This document shows, piece after piece, positions 11,223 to 20,577 of a DNA stretch of 64,000 nt (positions are counted from its first letter, which is position 1; each line of letters begins with the position of its first letter). Source of the DNA: Francisella endosymbiont of Ornithodoros moubata (lineage in GTDB: Bacteria > Pseudomonadota > Gammaproteobacteria > Francisellales > Francisellaceae); contig LVCE01000005.1 in the NCBI GenBank assembly GCA_002095075.2, forward strand, positions 62,001 through 126,000, written 5' to 3'. Made by a program: the position numbers and the translations under genes. The notes beneath the pieces were generated by a model. That model searched no databases. It had not been told where the DNA came from and saw only the letters and a program-made list of their open reading frames with translations.

Positions 11223-11569
11223 TGAAAAATAAATTTGTTGAGTTAGTAGAAAAGTCACAATTAAGAACTGATCTTCCAGAATTTAATCCAGGTGATTCTA
11301 TCACTGTTAATTTATGGATTAAAGAAGGTGATAAGCAAAGAATTCAGGCTTTCAAAGGTTTCGTTCTTAAAAAAAGAAATAGAGGTCTTCACTCTGCTTT
11401 CACAGTAAGAAAGATATCTTCAGGCATGGGTGTTGAAAGAACTTTTCAAACACATTCACCATTAATAGATAGTATCATCGTAGAGAAGAGAGCAGATGTG
11501 CGTAGAGCTAAGCTTTACTACATGAGAGGCCTTACTGGTAAAGCTGCTAGAATTAAAGAAAAAGTATAA
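11222..11569 (+). CDS. rplS: 50S ribosomal protein L19
   Basis: 115-residue L19, located at the 30S-50S interface. The family features [18 protein letters not shown] and [25 protein letters not shown] are intact. An AGGAG ribosome site overlaps the 3' end of trmD. It closes the rpsP operon, and xerD follows 18 bases later. Confidence 0.97.
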   Translation: MKNKFVELVEKSQLRTDLPEFNPGDSITVNLWIKEGDKQRIQAFKGFVLKKRNRGLHSAFTVRKISSGMGVERTFQTHSPLIDSIIVEKRADVRRAKLYYMRGLTGKAARIKEKV

Positions 11570-11587
11570 TTCTAGGATTGTTAAAAA

Positions 11588-12466
11588 GTGGCTTCAGCTG
11601 TTGATGCTTTTCTTGATAATCTTTGGCTTGAGCATGGCTTAAGCCAAAATACTATCTCATCTTATCGTACTGATCTTAAATTTTTACAAAATTATTTTGC
11701 AAAAATTGATTTGATTAGTTTAGATTTTGAGCAGCTATATGCTTTTATTTCATATCGTTCAAAAAATAGTTATAGTAGTCGTTCTAATGCTCGAATGATA
11801 TCGACATTACGTAAATTCTATGCTTGGCTTGTCTCAACTGGTCAAACTGGTAACAACCCTACAGCTAAGTTGACATTACCAAAATTATCTAAGAAATTGC
11901 CTAAAGATATGACAGAAACTGATGTTGAGAGATTGCTTCAAGTCCCTGATATGACAAAGGATGTTGGTATTCGCGATAAAGCAATGCTTGAGCTGATGTA
12001 CACTACCGGTTTGCGTGTAAGCGAATTAGTGTGGTTGAATATAGATGATATAGATATTAATATTGGTGTAATTCAAGTAATGGGTAAGGGATCAAAAGAG
12101 CGCATAGTACCAATAGGTGAGTATGCACTGGAGTATTTGCAAAAATATTTAAATGAAGCTCGCTTAAGTTTATCTAAAAATTTCAAAGAGAAAGCGGTTT
12201 TTATCAGTAAACATGCAAAAAGGATAACGCGACAGTCATTTTGGCACCGTATCAAAAATTATGCGTTTATTGCAGATATAAGTACTGATATTTCACCTCA
12301 TACCCTAAGACACGCATTTGCTACCCATTTGCTAAATCATGGTGCTGATTTGAGATCGGTACAGTTATTACTTGGTCATAGTAATGTTTCAACAACAACT
12401 ATTTATACACATATATCTCAAAATCGTCTACAAGAGATTTATCAAAAGCATCACCCAAGAGGCTGA
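11588..12466 (+). CDS. xerD: Site-specific tyrosine recombinase XerD
   Basis: 292-residue tyrosine recombinase that with XerC resolves chromosome dimers at dif. The catalytic set is complete: Arg143, Lys167, His238, Arg241, His264 and the nucleophile Tyr273. The C-terminal end, QKHHPRG, matches XerD and differs from the AHPRAKKK tail of the XerC-like gene at 52.9-53.8 kb. The start is a GTG at 11588 with AGGA about 11 bases upstream. It follows rplS by 18 bases, so it may be read through from the ribosomal operon. Confidence 0.93.
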   Translation: MASAVDAFLDNLWLEHGLSQNTISSYRTDLKFLQNYFAKIDLISLDFEQLYAFISYRSKNSYSSRSNARMISTLRKFYAWLVSTGQTGNNPTAKLTLPKLSKKLPKDMTETDVERLLQVPDMTKDVGIRDKAMLELMYTTGLRVSELVWLNIDDIDINIGVIQVMGKGSKERIVPIGEYALEYLQKYLNEARLSLSKNFKEKAVFISKHAKRITRQSFWHRIKNYAFIADISTDISPHTLRHAFATHLLNHGADLRSVQLLLGHSNVSTTTIYTHISQNRLQEIYQKHHPRG

Positions 12467-12604
12467 CTTTGCTACAAGTATTTTACTTTTTTAAGCTTAA
12501 TGCCTATATAAACTAGCAGTGATTAATAAATCTAGCTAATGCAACAATACGAAATAGTTGCTATAATTGGCGCAAATTTTTTTATTAAAAATAATGGAGT
12601 GGTA

Positions 12605-13450
12605 ATGAATATCCTTAGTGTTGATTATTATGCAGATGATGCAGCTGAATTGTTTACTAGATCTTTAAAAGAAACTGGTTTTGCAGTTCTTAGAACTCAT
12701 CCTATTGATTGGAACCTAATTCAAACAGTTTATAAAGAGTGGCAAGAGTTCTTCAAATCAGGCGTTGTTGATAAGTATATCTTTAATGTTGAGAATCAAG
12801 ATGGCTATTTTCCTAAAGATGTCTCAGAAGTTGCTAAGGGCGCAACTGTAAAAGACATTAAACATTTTTATCATTTATATTTTCCAAATAGTAGATATCC
12901 AACAGAAGTCAGTAGTGCTGCTAGAGAGATGTTTGAGAAAATGATGAAGCTTGGTGAAACGCTGTTACAGTGGATTGATGATCACATGGATCCTGCAGTA
13001 GCAAACAAGTTACGACAAAGACTGAGAGATACAGCATCTTATGAAAATACTTTACTTAGGATATTACACTATCCAGCTATACAAGGAGATGAAGAACCAG
13101 GTGCAGTTAGAGCAGCTGCACATGAGGATATTAATCTTATCACACTGTTGCCAATAGCATCTTCACCAGGTTTACAAGTATTATCTCCATTTAACAACCA
13201 ATGGTATGATGTACCTTGTGATAGTGAGTCTATAATTATTAATATTGGTGATATGCTTCAAGAAATGACAAATGGAGAATACATAGCTACTAAGCATAGA
13301 GTTGTTAAGCCTGAAGATGAAAAGGAAAATCTTGATAGAATTTCAACACCATGCTTTATACATCCTAAATCAGATGTTTATCTCTCTGATAAATATCCAA
13401 GAGCAGAGATCTTTCTTAATGAAAGACTAAAGGAACTAGGTCTAAAATAA
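12605..13450 (+). CDS. 2-oxoglutarate/Fe(II) oxygenase, isopenicillin N synthase-like
   Basis: 281-residue member of the isopenicillin N synthase-like 2OG-Fe(II) oxygenases. The facial triad is visible as HEDINLITLL (His and Asp two apart) and the distal KHRVVKP histidine; RISTPCFIHP is the usual 2OG-binding region. The substrate cannot be read from the sequence. The start at 12605 is preferred over an upstream in-frame ATG at 12539 because AATGGAG lies 5-6 bases before it and the protein then begins where homologues do. The acid phosphatase gene follows 5 bases after its stop, suggesting a two-gene unit. Confidence 0.8.
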   Translation: MNILSVDYYADDAAELFTRSLKETGFAVLRTHPIDWNLIQTVYKEWQEFFKSGVVDKYIFNVENQDGYFPKDVSEVAKGATVKDIKHFYHLYFPNSRYPTEVSSAAREMFEKMMKLGETLLQWIDDHMDPAVANKLRQRLRDTASYENTLLRILHYPAIQGDEEPGAVRAAAHEDINLITLLPIASSPGLQVLSPFNNQWYDVPCDSESIIINIGDMLQEMTNGEYIATKHRVVKPEDEKENLDRISTPCFIHPKSDVYLSDKYPRAEIFLNERLKELGLK

Positions 13451-13455
13451 ACTAT

Positions 13456-14040
13456 ATGACTAAAGAGCAAGTTATTTCTTATTATGAGAGTCAAGTTCAT
13501 GAAGATGAAGTAAGAAGTATTCTTGAAAAAGCTAAGCAAATAATAGAGGCGCGTGTTCAATTAAAAGATTGTGCTATAATTCTTGATATAGATGAGACAG
13601 CTCTAAATAATTATTATCCATTTAAACAAGCTGGTTTTCCACAAGATGAGAATCATAGTATCTGGCATCAATTAACTTCAAGTACAAAAGTGATGCCGAT
13701 AAAATCAACACTAGATTTCTATCATTATTATCTTGATAGGAGTCTTAAAGTATTTTTTATAAGTGCTCGTTTTGCTGAATATTTGGAATATACAAAACAG
13801 GCTTTGCGAAATGCTGGCTATGTAGATTTTGAAGATGTGTTTGTATTTCCAGAGGATATTGAGGAATACAATTCTAAAGATTTTAAGAATTTTAAGGCTG
13901 AGAGAAGAGCGTATATAGAGTCACTAGGATATAAAATACTTGTTTCTATAGGTGATCAGTCATCAGATCTAGTAGGTGGTTATACACTAAATACTCTACA
14001 ATTACCAAACTATTTATATGGTGAAAATTCACGATTTTAG
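13456..14040 (+). CDS. acpB: HAD-superfamily acid phosphatase, AcpB type
   Basis: 194-residue HAD-superfamily acid phosphatase of the class B/IIIB group. The nucleophile motif DIDETALNN has Asp44 and Asp46, motif II is FFISAR, and the acidic motif IV appears as IGDQSSDLVGG. It matches what I recall of AcpB, one of several Francisella acid phosphatases; the symbol rests on that memory. No signal peptide is apparent, so it may act in the cytoplasm or be exported in another way. It starts 5 bases after the oxygenase stop. Confidence 0.8.
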   Translation: MTKEQVISYYESQVHEDEVRSILEKAKQIIEARVQLKDCAIILDIDETALNNYYPFKQAGFPQDENHSIWHQLTSSTKVMPIKSTLDFYHYYLDRSLKVFFISARFAEYLEYTKQALRNAGYVDFEDVFVFPEDIEEYNSKDFKNFKAERRAYIESLGYKILVSIGDQSSDLVGGYTLNTLQLPNYLYGENSRF

Positions 14041-14062
14041 TATACTGATTTTGATTTAAAAA

Positions 14063-14757
14063 TTAAAAAATACCTAAAAATATTAAAATAGCGCAAATTA
14101 TCATAATCGTTATATTAATATTTTGATCAAGTAGTAACAATGAAAACAATGGTCCCCAAATAGTATATATAATATTTAGAGACATTATTAGCGTGACATT
14201 TGAATGCTTAAAGGCTTTCATCTATGATAAATCAGCTATATAGCCAATGATACCTATAATTAAAGTTAGAAGTAAAATGAACATATTAACACTATGAATT
14301 ATCGCCCAAGTAAAAGGTAGGAAAATTATTATTATTGAGATCTTACATAAAAAAATAAAGTATTTATTGCTACTTAACATTGAGCAGTATTTTATAATAA
14401 CACTTTCAAGCCACCAAAATATAGCAGCTAAAATTGCAAAACTAAGACCAATAAATATCTTCTTTTTAGAAGGATACTCTAAAGATTAATAACATAGCTA
14501 TCGCAATACTTAGAGGTATTGGAAATAGTATTCTTATTGGTATTGGCGCACTCAAAAATACCACAAAAGCAAATGGTAATGCTAAACAACCCTAATAAGG
14601 CTAGTACTACAATGAAAGAAAACTTCTTAAGAAAGTATATAGGTAATAGCCATGCTAATACATATGTGAAATTAAGAAGGAAATATTAGCAAAGTAAAGT
14701 GCTAGTTGTTTTATAATTTGGGAAAAGCTATCACTATGGCAGCTTCCGTAAACATTA
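14063..14757 (-). pseudogene. DMT/EamA-family transporter, decayed
   Basis: Minus-strand remnant of a 10-helix drug/metabolite transporter. Readable pieces in order are LAWLLPIYFLKKFSF, then IFIGLSFAILAAIFWWLE, then an in-frame TAG just before MKAFKHSNVTLIMSLNIIY, then GPLFSLLLL and the end LIFLGIF. At least one frameshift lies near 14485, and the N-terminal third is badly disrupted. It abuts a truncated GtrII-like pseudogene with only a base between the two readable ends, which suggests a deletion junction. Substrate unknown. Confidence 0.7.
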
Positions 14758-14758
14758 G

Positions 14759-15488
14759 CTAAATAATGAGATTAACCAATAAATATATAGAGGTTAATTT
14801 GGATATTAAAAAATAGCCGATAAGTGCAGCTAAAGGGACAAATAAAATTTTTATTAAAATATCTGTAATGTCTTTTAAGTTAGGTCTTATATTGTTAAGT
14901 TGGTCTAGAATCAGTAAAAAAATAACTCCCTCAGCAAAAAGTATTATAAATGACTGATATATTCCAATAGATAGAAATAAATAAGTTATAGATACTAGGT
15001 AGTTTTTAAGTTTTTCATAGTTATGATTTAAGTATAAGTGAGAAGTAATATATAATACCAATACCAATGCTTAATTAACAAAATTAAACTAAAATATATA
15101 TAATAGGTGAGATAAGGTAAAAACAACAAGAAGTCAAGGTTTCGACTATAGAGAATTTTTTCTTAGTGAGAATAACAATCCAAGCAATTCCAGATACAAA
15201 TAGTAATGACATACTTATTATTGTAAAGTAAAATATGGAATAGCAACTTGCTCTAAAACATAAGTTATGATTGCTAAGATAGGCCTGCCTAAAAGAAAGT
15301 ACTAGATATGTAATGGATATAAATAATTCACTATTACCTAATCCATAGGTCGCAAGTTCCGTATCCATACCAATACTCCAAGATAAAATGAAGTAGGCAT
15401 AAATAACAATAAACAGAGAAGATAGCACAACGATGCTATAGGTACGTTGATTTAGTAAATTTCGTAAATCTCTTATTAATTCTTTCAT
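14759..15488 (-). pseudogene. GtrII-like membrane glucosyltransferase remnant
   Basis: Two minus-strand pieces of a multi-helix membrane protein: 15488-15084, starting MKELIRDLRNLLNQR, and 15067-14759, containing LFLSIGIYQSFIILF. The IGIYQSF segment and the hydrophobicity pattern resemble GtrII-type O-antigen glucosyltransferases. Stops and a frameshift lie at 15065-15090. The total, about 240 codons, is roughly half the family length, and the C-terminal half is missing where it meets the DMT pseudogene. The family call is tentative. Confidence 0.5.
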
Positions 15489-15652
15489 TATCGCTAATTT
15501 TTGCTAACTAATTATTTAAGCTCATAATAGCCGATCCTCTTCGCAAAATACAACTTTTAGGTATTTTTTTATTATCTTTTATAAATGCAATATAAAACCA
15601 AGAGGAATTAGTTTAGAATAAATAACTAGGTAGAAGAAATTTTTTTTGAATA

Positions 15653-16120
15653 ATGATAGATAAAAGTGGGTATCGAGCAAATATAGCGATAGTTTTGCTT
15701 AATAAGCAAAATAGAGTGTTTTGGGGGCAGAGAAGAAACCGAACATCCTGGCAGTTTCCTCAAGGTGGTGTAGCTGGTGGAGAAACACCTTTACAGGCAA
15801 TGTATCGTGAGCTACATGAAGAGATTGGATTGCGTCCTCAAGATGTTGAAGTAATTGCCTCAACACGAGATTGGTATAAATATAATATTCCAGACTCATT
15901 AGTTAGAACTAGAGAACCTGTATGTATTGGTCAAAAACAAAAATGGTTTCTATTAAGGTTAAAAAGCCCTGAAAGTAACATTGATTTAGATGTTAATGAT
16001 TCACCTGAATTTGATAATTGGCGTTGGGTAAGTTATTGGTATCCAATCAATCATGTTGTGTATTTCAAACAGGAAGTTTATCGTAAAGCTTTGACTTATT
16101 TTAAAGATTACCTAGAGTAG
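15653..16120 (+). CDS. rppH: RNA pyrophosphohydrolase (Nudix)
   Basis: 155-residue RppH, which removes pyrophosphate from the 5' triphosphate of mRNAs and so starts RNase E-dependent decay. The Nudix box spans residues 38-60, GGVAGGETPLQAMYRELHEE followed by IGL, with all catalytic glutamates. The N-terminal YRANIAIVLLN and QRRNRTSWQFPQGG are typical of RppH and distinguish it from other Nudix enzymes. The ribosome site is weak (an A/T-rich stretch before the ATG). It is an intact gene between decayed ones, consistent with selection for RNA turnover. Confidence 0.93.
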   Translation: MIDKSGYRANIAIVLLNKQNRVFWGQRRNRTSWQFPQGGVAGGETPLQAMYRELHEEIGLRPQDVEVIASTRDWYKYNIPDSLVRTREPVCIGQKQKWFLLRLKSPESNIDLDVNDSPEFDNWRWVSYWYPINHVVYFKQEVYRKALTYFKDYLE

Positions 16121-16133
16121 AGAGTGGTAAACT

Positions 16134-16772
16134 TTATCTACTCTCAACAAATGCCTTAGACCATAAATATGTAAATATTCCTACATATGCAACAATGATA
16201 ACATTGGAAATAAAATAATAATCCTATCCACTGCAACTAAACAGCTAATTATGTATAGCTATTAAAGTTATGTATCTTTTCTCAAAAAAGTTAGCTATTC
16301 CTAATAATCCAGCAAAGGTTAATGCGGTATGACCATATGTCATAGAGTTATAAGCCTTTTAAAAGGAAAAAAGTGAAAGCCATAGTGATTTTATCAAACA
16401 ACAGCACTTCCAGTCTATATCTGACAAGTATAACTTTAAGGATAGTTGTAATTATAATAGTCATTATCAATGATAACGACATTACATATAACTTTTGTGA
16501 CGGTTTTTTTGTTATATATTTGTAGGTACAAATTACTGTGACTATAGCTGTAATAACAGTCTAGATTTTAGGAGAAAAAATCTTAGAAGTCAAAGCTGCT
16601 ACTGTACTAATTTCAGTGCCAAAGAAATCACTGGCATGTTACTAGTGTTGTAACTTTTATATCCAACAAATTATAGCTTAGGATTACAATTATCAGCGTT
16701 AAAAATCTATATATAGCAGTCTTTTTTGTGAGTTTACAGTCAAAGCAATTTATATTTAAATTTGTTCAAAAT
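16134..16772 (-). pseudogene. PAP2-family membrane phosphatase, decayed
   Basis: The minus strand reads, across at least three frames, as a PAP2 (lipid phosphatase-like) membrane protein: RFLTLIIVILSYNLLDIKVT, then SDFFGTEISTVAALTSKIFS, then LKVILVRYRLEVLLF where the family has K-x6-RPRPE, then YGHTALTFAGLLGIANFFEK where it has PSGHT, and the C-terminus NVIIVAYVGIFTYLWSKAF. Signature residues are altered (RYRLE for RPRPE) and several stops intervene. Relatives dephosphorylate lipid A or undecaprenyl pyrophosphate; which one this was cannot be told. Confidence 0.55.
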
Positions 16773-16827
16773 CACCAGATTAATTGATAAAATGTAATAT
16801 TATCATAACTAAATTCCAAAAACTAAA

Positions 16828-17352
16828 ATGTTTAATCAAGGCTGGTATAAAAAAGCTAAATGTATTAAGAGTCAGAACTTTAATCAACGAGCTAATAAAA
16901 ATGATATTAGCCTAGTTGTGATACATTGTATAAGTCTACCTGAAAGACAATACGATAATGGCAATGTTGAGAAATTATTTACCAATCAATTAGATTGTAG
17001 TTTGCACCCAAGTTTTGCAAGCCTTAAAGGTGTTGAGGTTTCTGCTCATTTCTATATAAAACGCGATGGTGAAATTGTGCAGTTCGTTTCAGTTAATAAT
17101 ATAGCATGGCATGCAGGGATAAGCGAATTTCAAGGTAGACAAGGATGTAATGACTTTTCCGTAGGGATTGAGCTACAGGGTACTGATAAAACAGTTTATA
17201 CTGAGCAACAATATCTTAGTTTGAATGGACTGCTAAAAGATCTTAGAAAGGCATATCCAAGATTAGTAAATATTACCGGTCATCAAAATATTGCGCCACA
17301 GAGAAAAACTGATCCAGGTAAGTGTTTTGAGTGGACTAAGATTATGTGGTAA
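16828..17352 (+). CDS. ampD: 1,6-anhydro-N-acetylmuramyl-L-alanine amidase AmpD
   Basis: 174-residue cytoplasmic zinc amidase that cleaves the stem peptide from anhydro-muropeptides during murein recycling. Zinc ligands match AmpD: His33 (VVIHCISLP), His152 (TGHQNIAP) and Asp162 (KTDPGKCF), with Lys160 close by. There is no signal peptide, as expected for AmpD. Another murein recycling gene, murQ, is at 62.7-63.6 kb. It faces parE across 68 AT-rich bases. Confidence 0.93.
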   Translation: MFNQGWYKKAKCIKSQNFNQRANKNDISLVVIHCISLPERQYDNGNVEKLFTNQLDCSLHPSFASLKGVEVSAHFYIKRDGEIVQFVSVNNIAWHAGISEFQGRQGCNDFSVGIELQGTDKTVYTEQQYLSLNGLLKDLRKAYPRLVNITGHQNIAPQRKTDPGKCFEWTKIMW

Positions 17353-17420
17353 GAATTTAGTATAAATTGATAATAAAAATAATAATATTATTTTGATTTA
17401 AACGTAAGTAAAAGAGCTTA

Positions 17421-19310
17421 TTATTCGATTTCGGCTCTATCACCATAGTTCTCAAGCCAATCACGGCGATCTTTCGCTCTTTTTTTAGCCAAAAGCATAT
17501 CTAACATTTCAGCATCATCGTATACATCAGATATAGTAAGTTGTAAAAGTCTTCTTGATGATACATCCATTGCTGATTCACGCAGTTGCGTAGGGTTCAT
17601 CTCACCAAGACCTTTAAAACGCATGATATTTATCTTGCCTGTTAGTTTGGAATTTTGAGCTAAGATAGTTTCTTTTTCATTTTCATCAAGAGCATAGAAA
17701 GTGCTTTTACCAATATCAATTCTAAACAAAGGAGGTTGAGCTATATAAATATGGCCATACTCAATAAGTTTTCTAAAATGTTTTAAGAACATTGCACACA
17801 GTAGTGTCGCTATATGTAATCCATCAGAGTCGGCATCTGCGAGAATGCATATTTTATTGTATCTCAGACCGGAAATGTTATCACTATCAGGATCAACACC
17901 AATTGCTGTAGCGATGTTATGAATTTCTTGAGAGTTCATTATAGTATCAGCATCTAGTTCCCAACTATTAAGAATCTTACCTTTAAGAGGTAATACAGCC
18001 TGAAAGTTTTTATCACGAGCTTGTTTTGCTGAGCCTCCAGCTGAATCTCCCTCAACAATAAAAAGTTCAGTTGAATTAATATCAGAGCTAATACAGTCGG
18101 TAAGCTTACCTGGTAAACGAATAGAAGTATTCATTATGCGTTTACGCGTAGTTTTTTTGTCTGCGTTAATTCTCTTTTGTGCAACTTTGCTAACATTTTC
18201 AACAATTTGACGCGCTTCATCAGGATTCTGGTTTAGCCATATAGTCAGTAAATCTCTAACAGCAGTAGCGACAAAAGTAGTAACATCTTTATTAGAAAGT
18301 TTCTCTTTGGTTTGACCAGCAAATTGAGGATTTGTAATTTTTACAGATATTACATAGTTTAGCTGAGCAAAAGAGTCATTAGCAGTAATTTTGATATTTT
18401 TTACGCTAAGCGAGTTTTTCTCAATATATGCCTTAATCGCATCGTAAACACCATTTTTAAGACCAATAACATGTGTACCATCTTGAGGTGTTGGAATTAG
18501 GTTTACATAGCTATTTTTGCTACTTTCAGTAGGATCTTTATACCAGCAAAATACCGCATCTAAATAAGAGTCACCTTTTGAAAAGTTATCAATCATAAAT
18601 GGTTCAGCTGGGAGTGTTTCACCAGCTAATTTATGATCAAGATAGCCTTTAAGTCCAGCCTCAAAATGCCATATAAACTTCTCTTTTTTTACTTCATTTG
18701 AATATTTTATTGTAAGAGCTTTGCAAAGTATCGCTTTTGCTTCAAACAGGTTCTTAAGGGCTTTAAAATTGACTTTGATATCATTAAAATATTTTTTGTT
18801 TGGCCAAAATCTAATTTTTGTACCAGTATTTTTCTTACCAACACTATCAATAATTTCTAAATCTTTGGTTTTAAAACCATCTTCAAAGACTATATGATAA
18901 ACATTACCATCTCTTTTAATCTCTGCTTCAAGTCTAGTTGATAAAGCATTAACAACCGATACTCCAACCCCATGAAGACCACCAGAATGAGTATAGTTTG
19001 TGTTACTAAATTTACCGCCAGAATGGAGCTTAGTCATAATAAGTTCAATACCAGACATTTTATGCTCAGGATGAATATCTACAGGCATACCACGACCATC
19101 ATCTGCTACTTCGATACTGTTGTCATCATATAAAGTGATATTTATTTTGCTAGCAAATCCAGCAAGGACTTCATCAACACTATTATCAATAATTTCTTGG
19201 ATTAGATGATTTGGATTTTCTATATTAGTATACATTCCTGGTCTTTTCTTGACAGGGTCTAAACCAGTAAGAACTTCAATAGATTTGGCATTATAGTTTT
19301 GCATTGACAA
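17421..19310 (-). CDS. parE: DNA topoisomerase IV subunit B
   Basis: 629-residue ATPase subunit of topoisomerase IV, which decatenates daughter chromosomes with ParC. The GHKL ATPase motifs are visible: EIIDNSVDEVLAGF near residue 40, DDGRGMPVDIHP, and GGLHGVGVSVVNAL. The TOPRIM core EGDSAGGSAKQARD is near residues 418-431 with DADSDGLHI further on. The length and the missing GyrB-specific insertion favour ParE over GyrB. It stands alone, read leftward, 85 bases beyond the start of the next gene. Confidence 0.93.
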   Translation of the reverse strand: MSMQNYNAKSIEVLTGLDPVKKRPGMYTNIENPNHLIQEIIDNSVDEVLAGFASKINITLYDDNSIEVADDGRGMPVDIHPEHKMSGIELIMTKLHSGGKFSNTNYTHSGGLHGVGVSVVNALSTRLEAEIKRDGNVYHIVFEDGFKTKDLEIIDSVGKKNTGTKIRFWPNKKYFNDIKVNFKALKNLFEAKAILCKALTIKYSNEVKKEKFIWHFEAGLKGYLDHKLAGETLPAEPFMIDNFSKGDSYLDAVFCWYKDPTESSKNSYVNLIPTPQDGTHVIGLKNGVYDAIKAYIEKNSLSVKNIKITANDSFAQLNYVISVKITNPQFAGQTKEKLSNKDVTTFVATAVRDLLTIWLNQNPDEARQIVENVSKVAQKRINADKKTTRKRIMNTSIRLPGKLTDCISSDINSTELFIVEGDSAGGSAKQARDKNFQAVLPLKGKILNSWELDADTIMNSQEIHNIATAIGVDPDSDNISGLRYNKICILADADSDGLHIATLLCAMFLKHFRKLIEYGHIYIAQPPLFRIDIGKSTFYALDENEKETILAQNSKLTGKINIMRFKGLGEMNPTQLRESAMDVSSRRLLQLTISDVYDDAEMLDMLLAKKRAKDRRDWLENYGDRAEIE

Positions 19311-19395
19311 TTTTTAGATAGGTGAAATTATATTATTTAATCTAGATTTTATCATATAATCATTTTAATCCTAAGCTTAGCTGAGCGTTAAAGCT

Positions 19396-20577
19396 TTATT
19401 TCTTGAGGAAGTAGCAACTATAAGGTAAAAATATCGTTAGACCAATAAGTGGTAATATCACAAATGCAAAAGATAGCATAAACTCACTACCTAAGCTGAT
19501 CTGACTCATAATTGCTGTTGTTATTGAGGCTATACCCATTTGCATAAAGCCCATTACAGATGAGGCAGCACCTGCTGTGGTAGTGAAGTTTTCTAGTGCA
19601 ATAGGTGTTAGTGAAGGCACACTAAATGAGATACTTATAAATGTCAGTGATAATATTGCAGTTAATGCTATCGATAATTCTAAGCCTGTTAGTTTTTTGA
19701 ATGCGTAGATACATAGTGTTCCTGAAATTAAAGTACAAAACATACCGAAATTTACAAGATGTTTGTATGCAATTAGATGGCTTAGTTTTGAGCAAACAAG
19801 AGATCCTAGTACAACAGCTGTAACCATTATTGTTAGTAAGTATAAAAAGTTAGATTTATCAAGTTTGAGAATATTGACAAATACATCTGGAGCTGTGACT
19901 AAACATGCGTATATCACACTGATATTTATTCCTAAAACAAAAGTAGCAAAGAAAAATTGATGATCTTTGAAAAGTAAAAAGTAGTTTTTTAAAAAGGACT
20001 TAAAAATTAAAGCCTCAAAGTTTTTTTCTCTGATTGTTTCTGGAAAAAATATTGCTACTTTTATGAATAATAGACTAGCTGCAACTAGCAATATCCAAAA
20101 AATCGCTTTAGAACTAATAAATACTCCAAGTACTGCACCAAATGCTGGGGCTAGAGCAAAAGCTATATTCATAATAGCAAATACTGCACCTTGCTCTTTA
20201 ACTTTGAAAGCATCTTTGACGGCAACTGTAGCAATAACACCACCAGCTGCAGCGCCAAAGCCTTGTATCATTCTAGCATATATCAAAGTATTGATATGAT
20301 TACTTAATATACATATTATTGAACTAATTATGAAAAAGCACGATCCTACTAACATTACAGGTTTGCGACCAAACCTATCAGAAAATGGTCCATATAATAG
20401 CTGACTAATCGAGTAGCCAAGTAAATATGAAGTGATAGTAAGTTGTACATGGGGATAGTCGGTACCTAAAATTGTTTTTAGCTCAGGTAAGGCTGGAGCA
20501 TAAATAGTATCGCCAAATGGTCCTAGAGATACCATGAGGATTAAGATAAATATTGATGGTCTGATGCCTTTATACAT
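19396..20577 (-). CDS. Bcr/CflA-type multidrug efflux MFS transporter
   Basis: 393-residue major facilitator protein with 12 predicted membrane helices. The start resembles Bcr/CflA transporters (DTIYAPALPEL, then YLLGYSISQLLYGPFSDRFG, and the loop GPFSDRFGRKPVML between helices 2 and 3). This family exports drugs such as bicyclomycin or sulfonamides by proton antiport. The ATG overlaps the bamB stop by one base (TAATG), so it is probably the last gene of a yfgM-bamB-MFS unit. It is an intact paralogue of the ruined MFS gene at 35.8-37.0 kb. Confidence 0.85.
   Translation of the reverse strand: MYKGIRPSIFILILMVSLGPFGDTIYAPALPELKTILGTDYPHVQLTITSYLLGYSISQLLYGPFSDRFGRKPVMLVGSCFFIISSIICILSNHINTLIYARMIQGFGAAAGGVIATVAVKDAFKVKEQGAVFAIMNIAFALAPAFGAVLGVFISSKAIFWILLVAASLLFIKVAIFFPETIREKNFEALIFKSFLKNYFLLFKDHQFFFATFVLGINISVIYACLVTAPDVFVNILKLDKSNFLYLLTIMVTAVVLGSLVCSKLSHLIAYKHLVNFGMFCTLISGTLCIYAFKKLTGLELSIALTAILSLTFISISFSVPSLTPIALENFTTTAGAASSVMGFMQMGIASITTAIMSQISLGSEFMLSFAFVILPLIGLTIFLPYSCYFLKK

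Noticed and set aside
11588-12466. Tyrosine recombinase as a phage or island integrase
   Set aside because: Sequence, tail and operon context fit housekeeping XerD; no tRNA-adjacent att repeats or phage genes are nearby. The same holds for xerC.
17376-17394. 9-bp AT-only inverted repeat between ampD and parE
   Set aside because: Made only of A and T; such repeats are expected by chance here and too weak to call a terminator.
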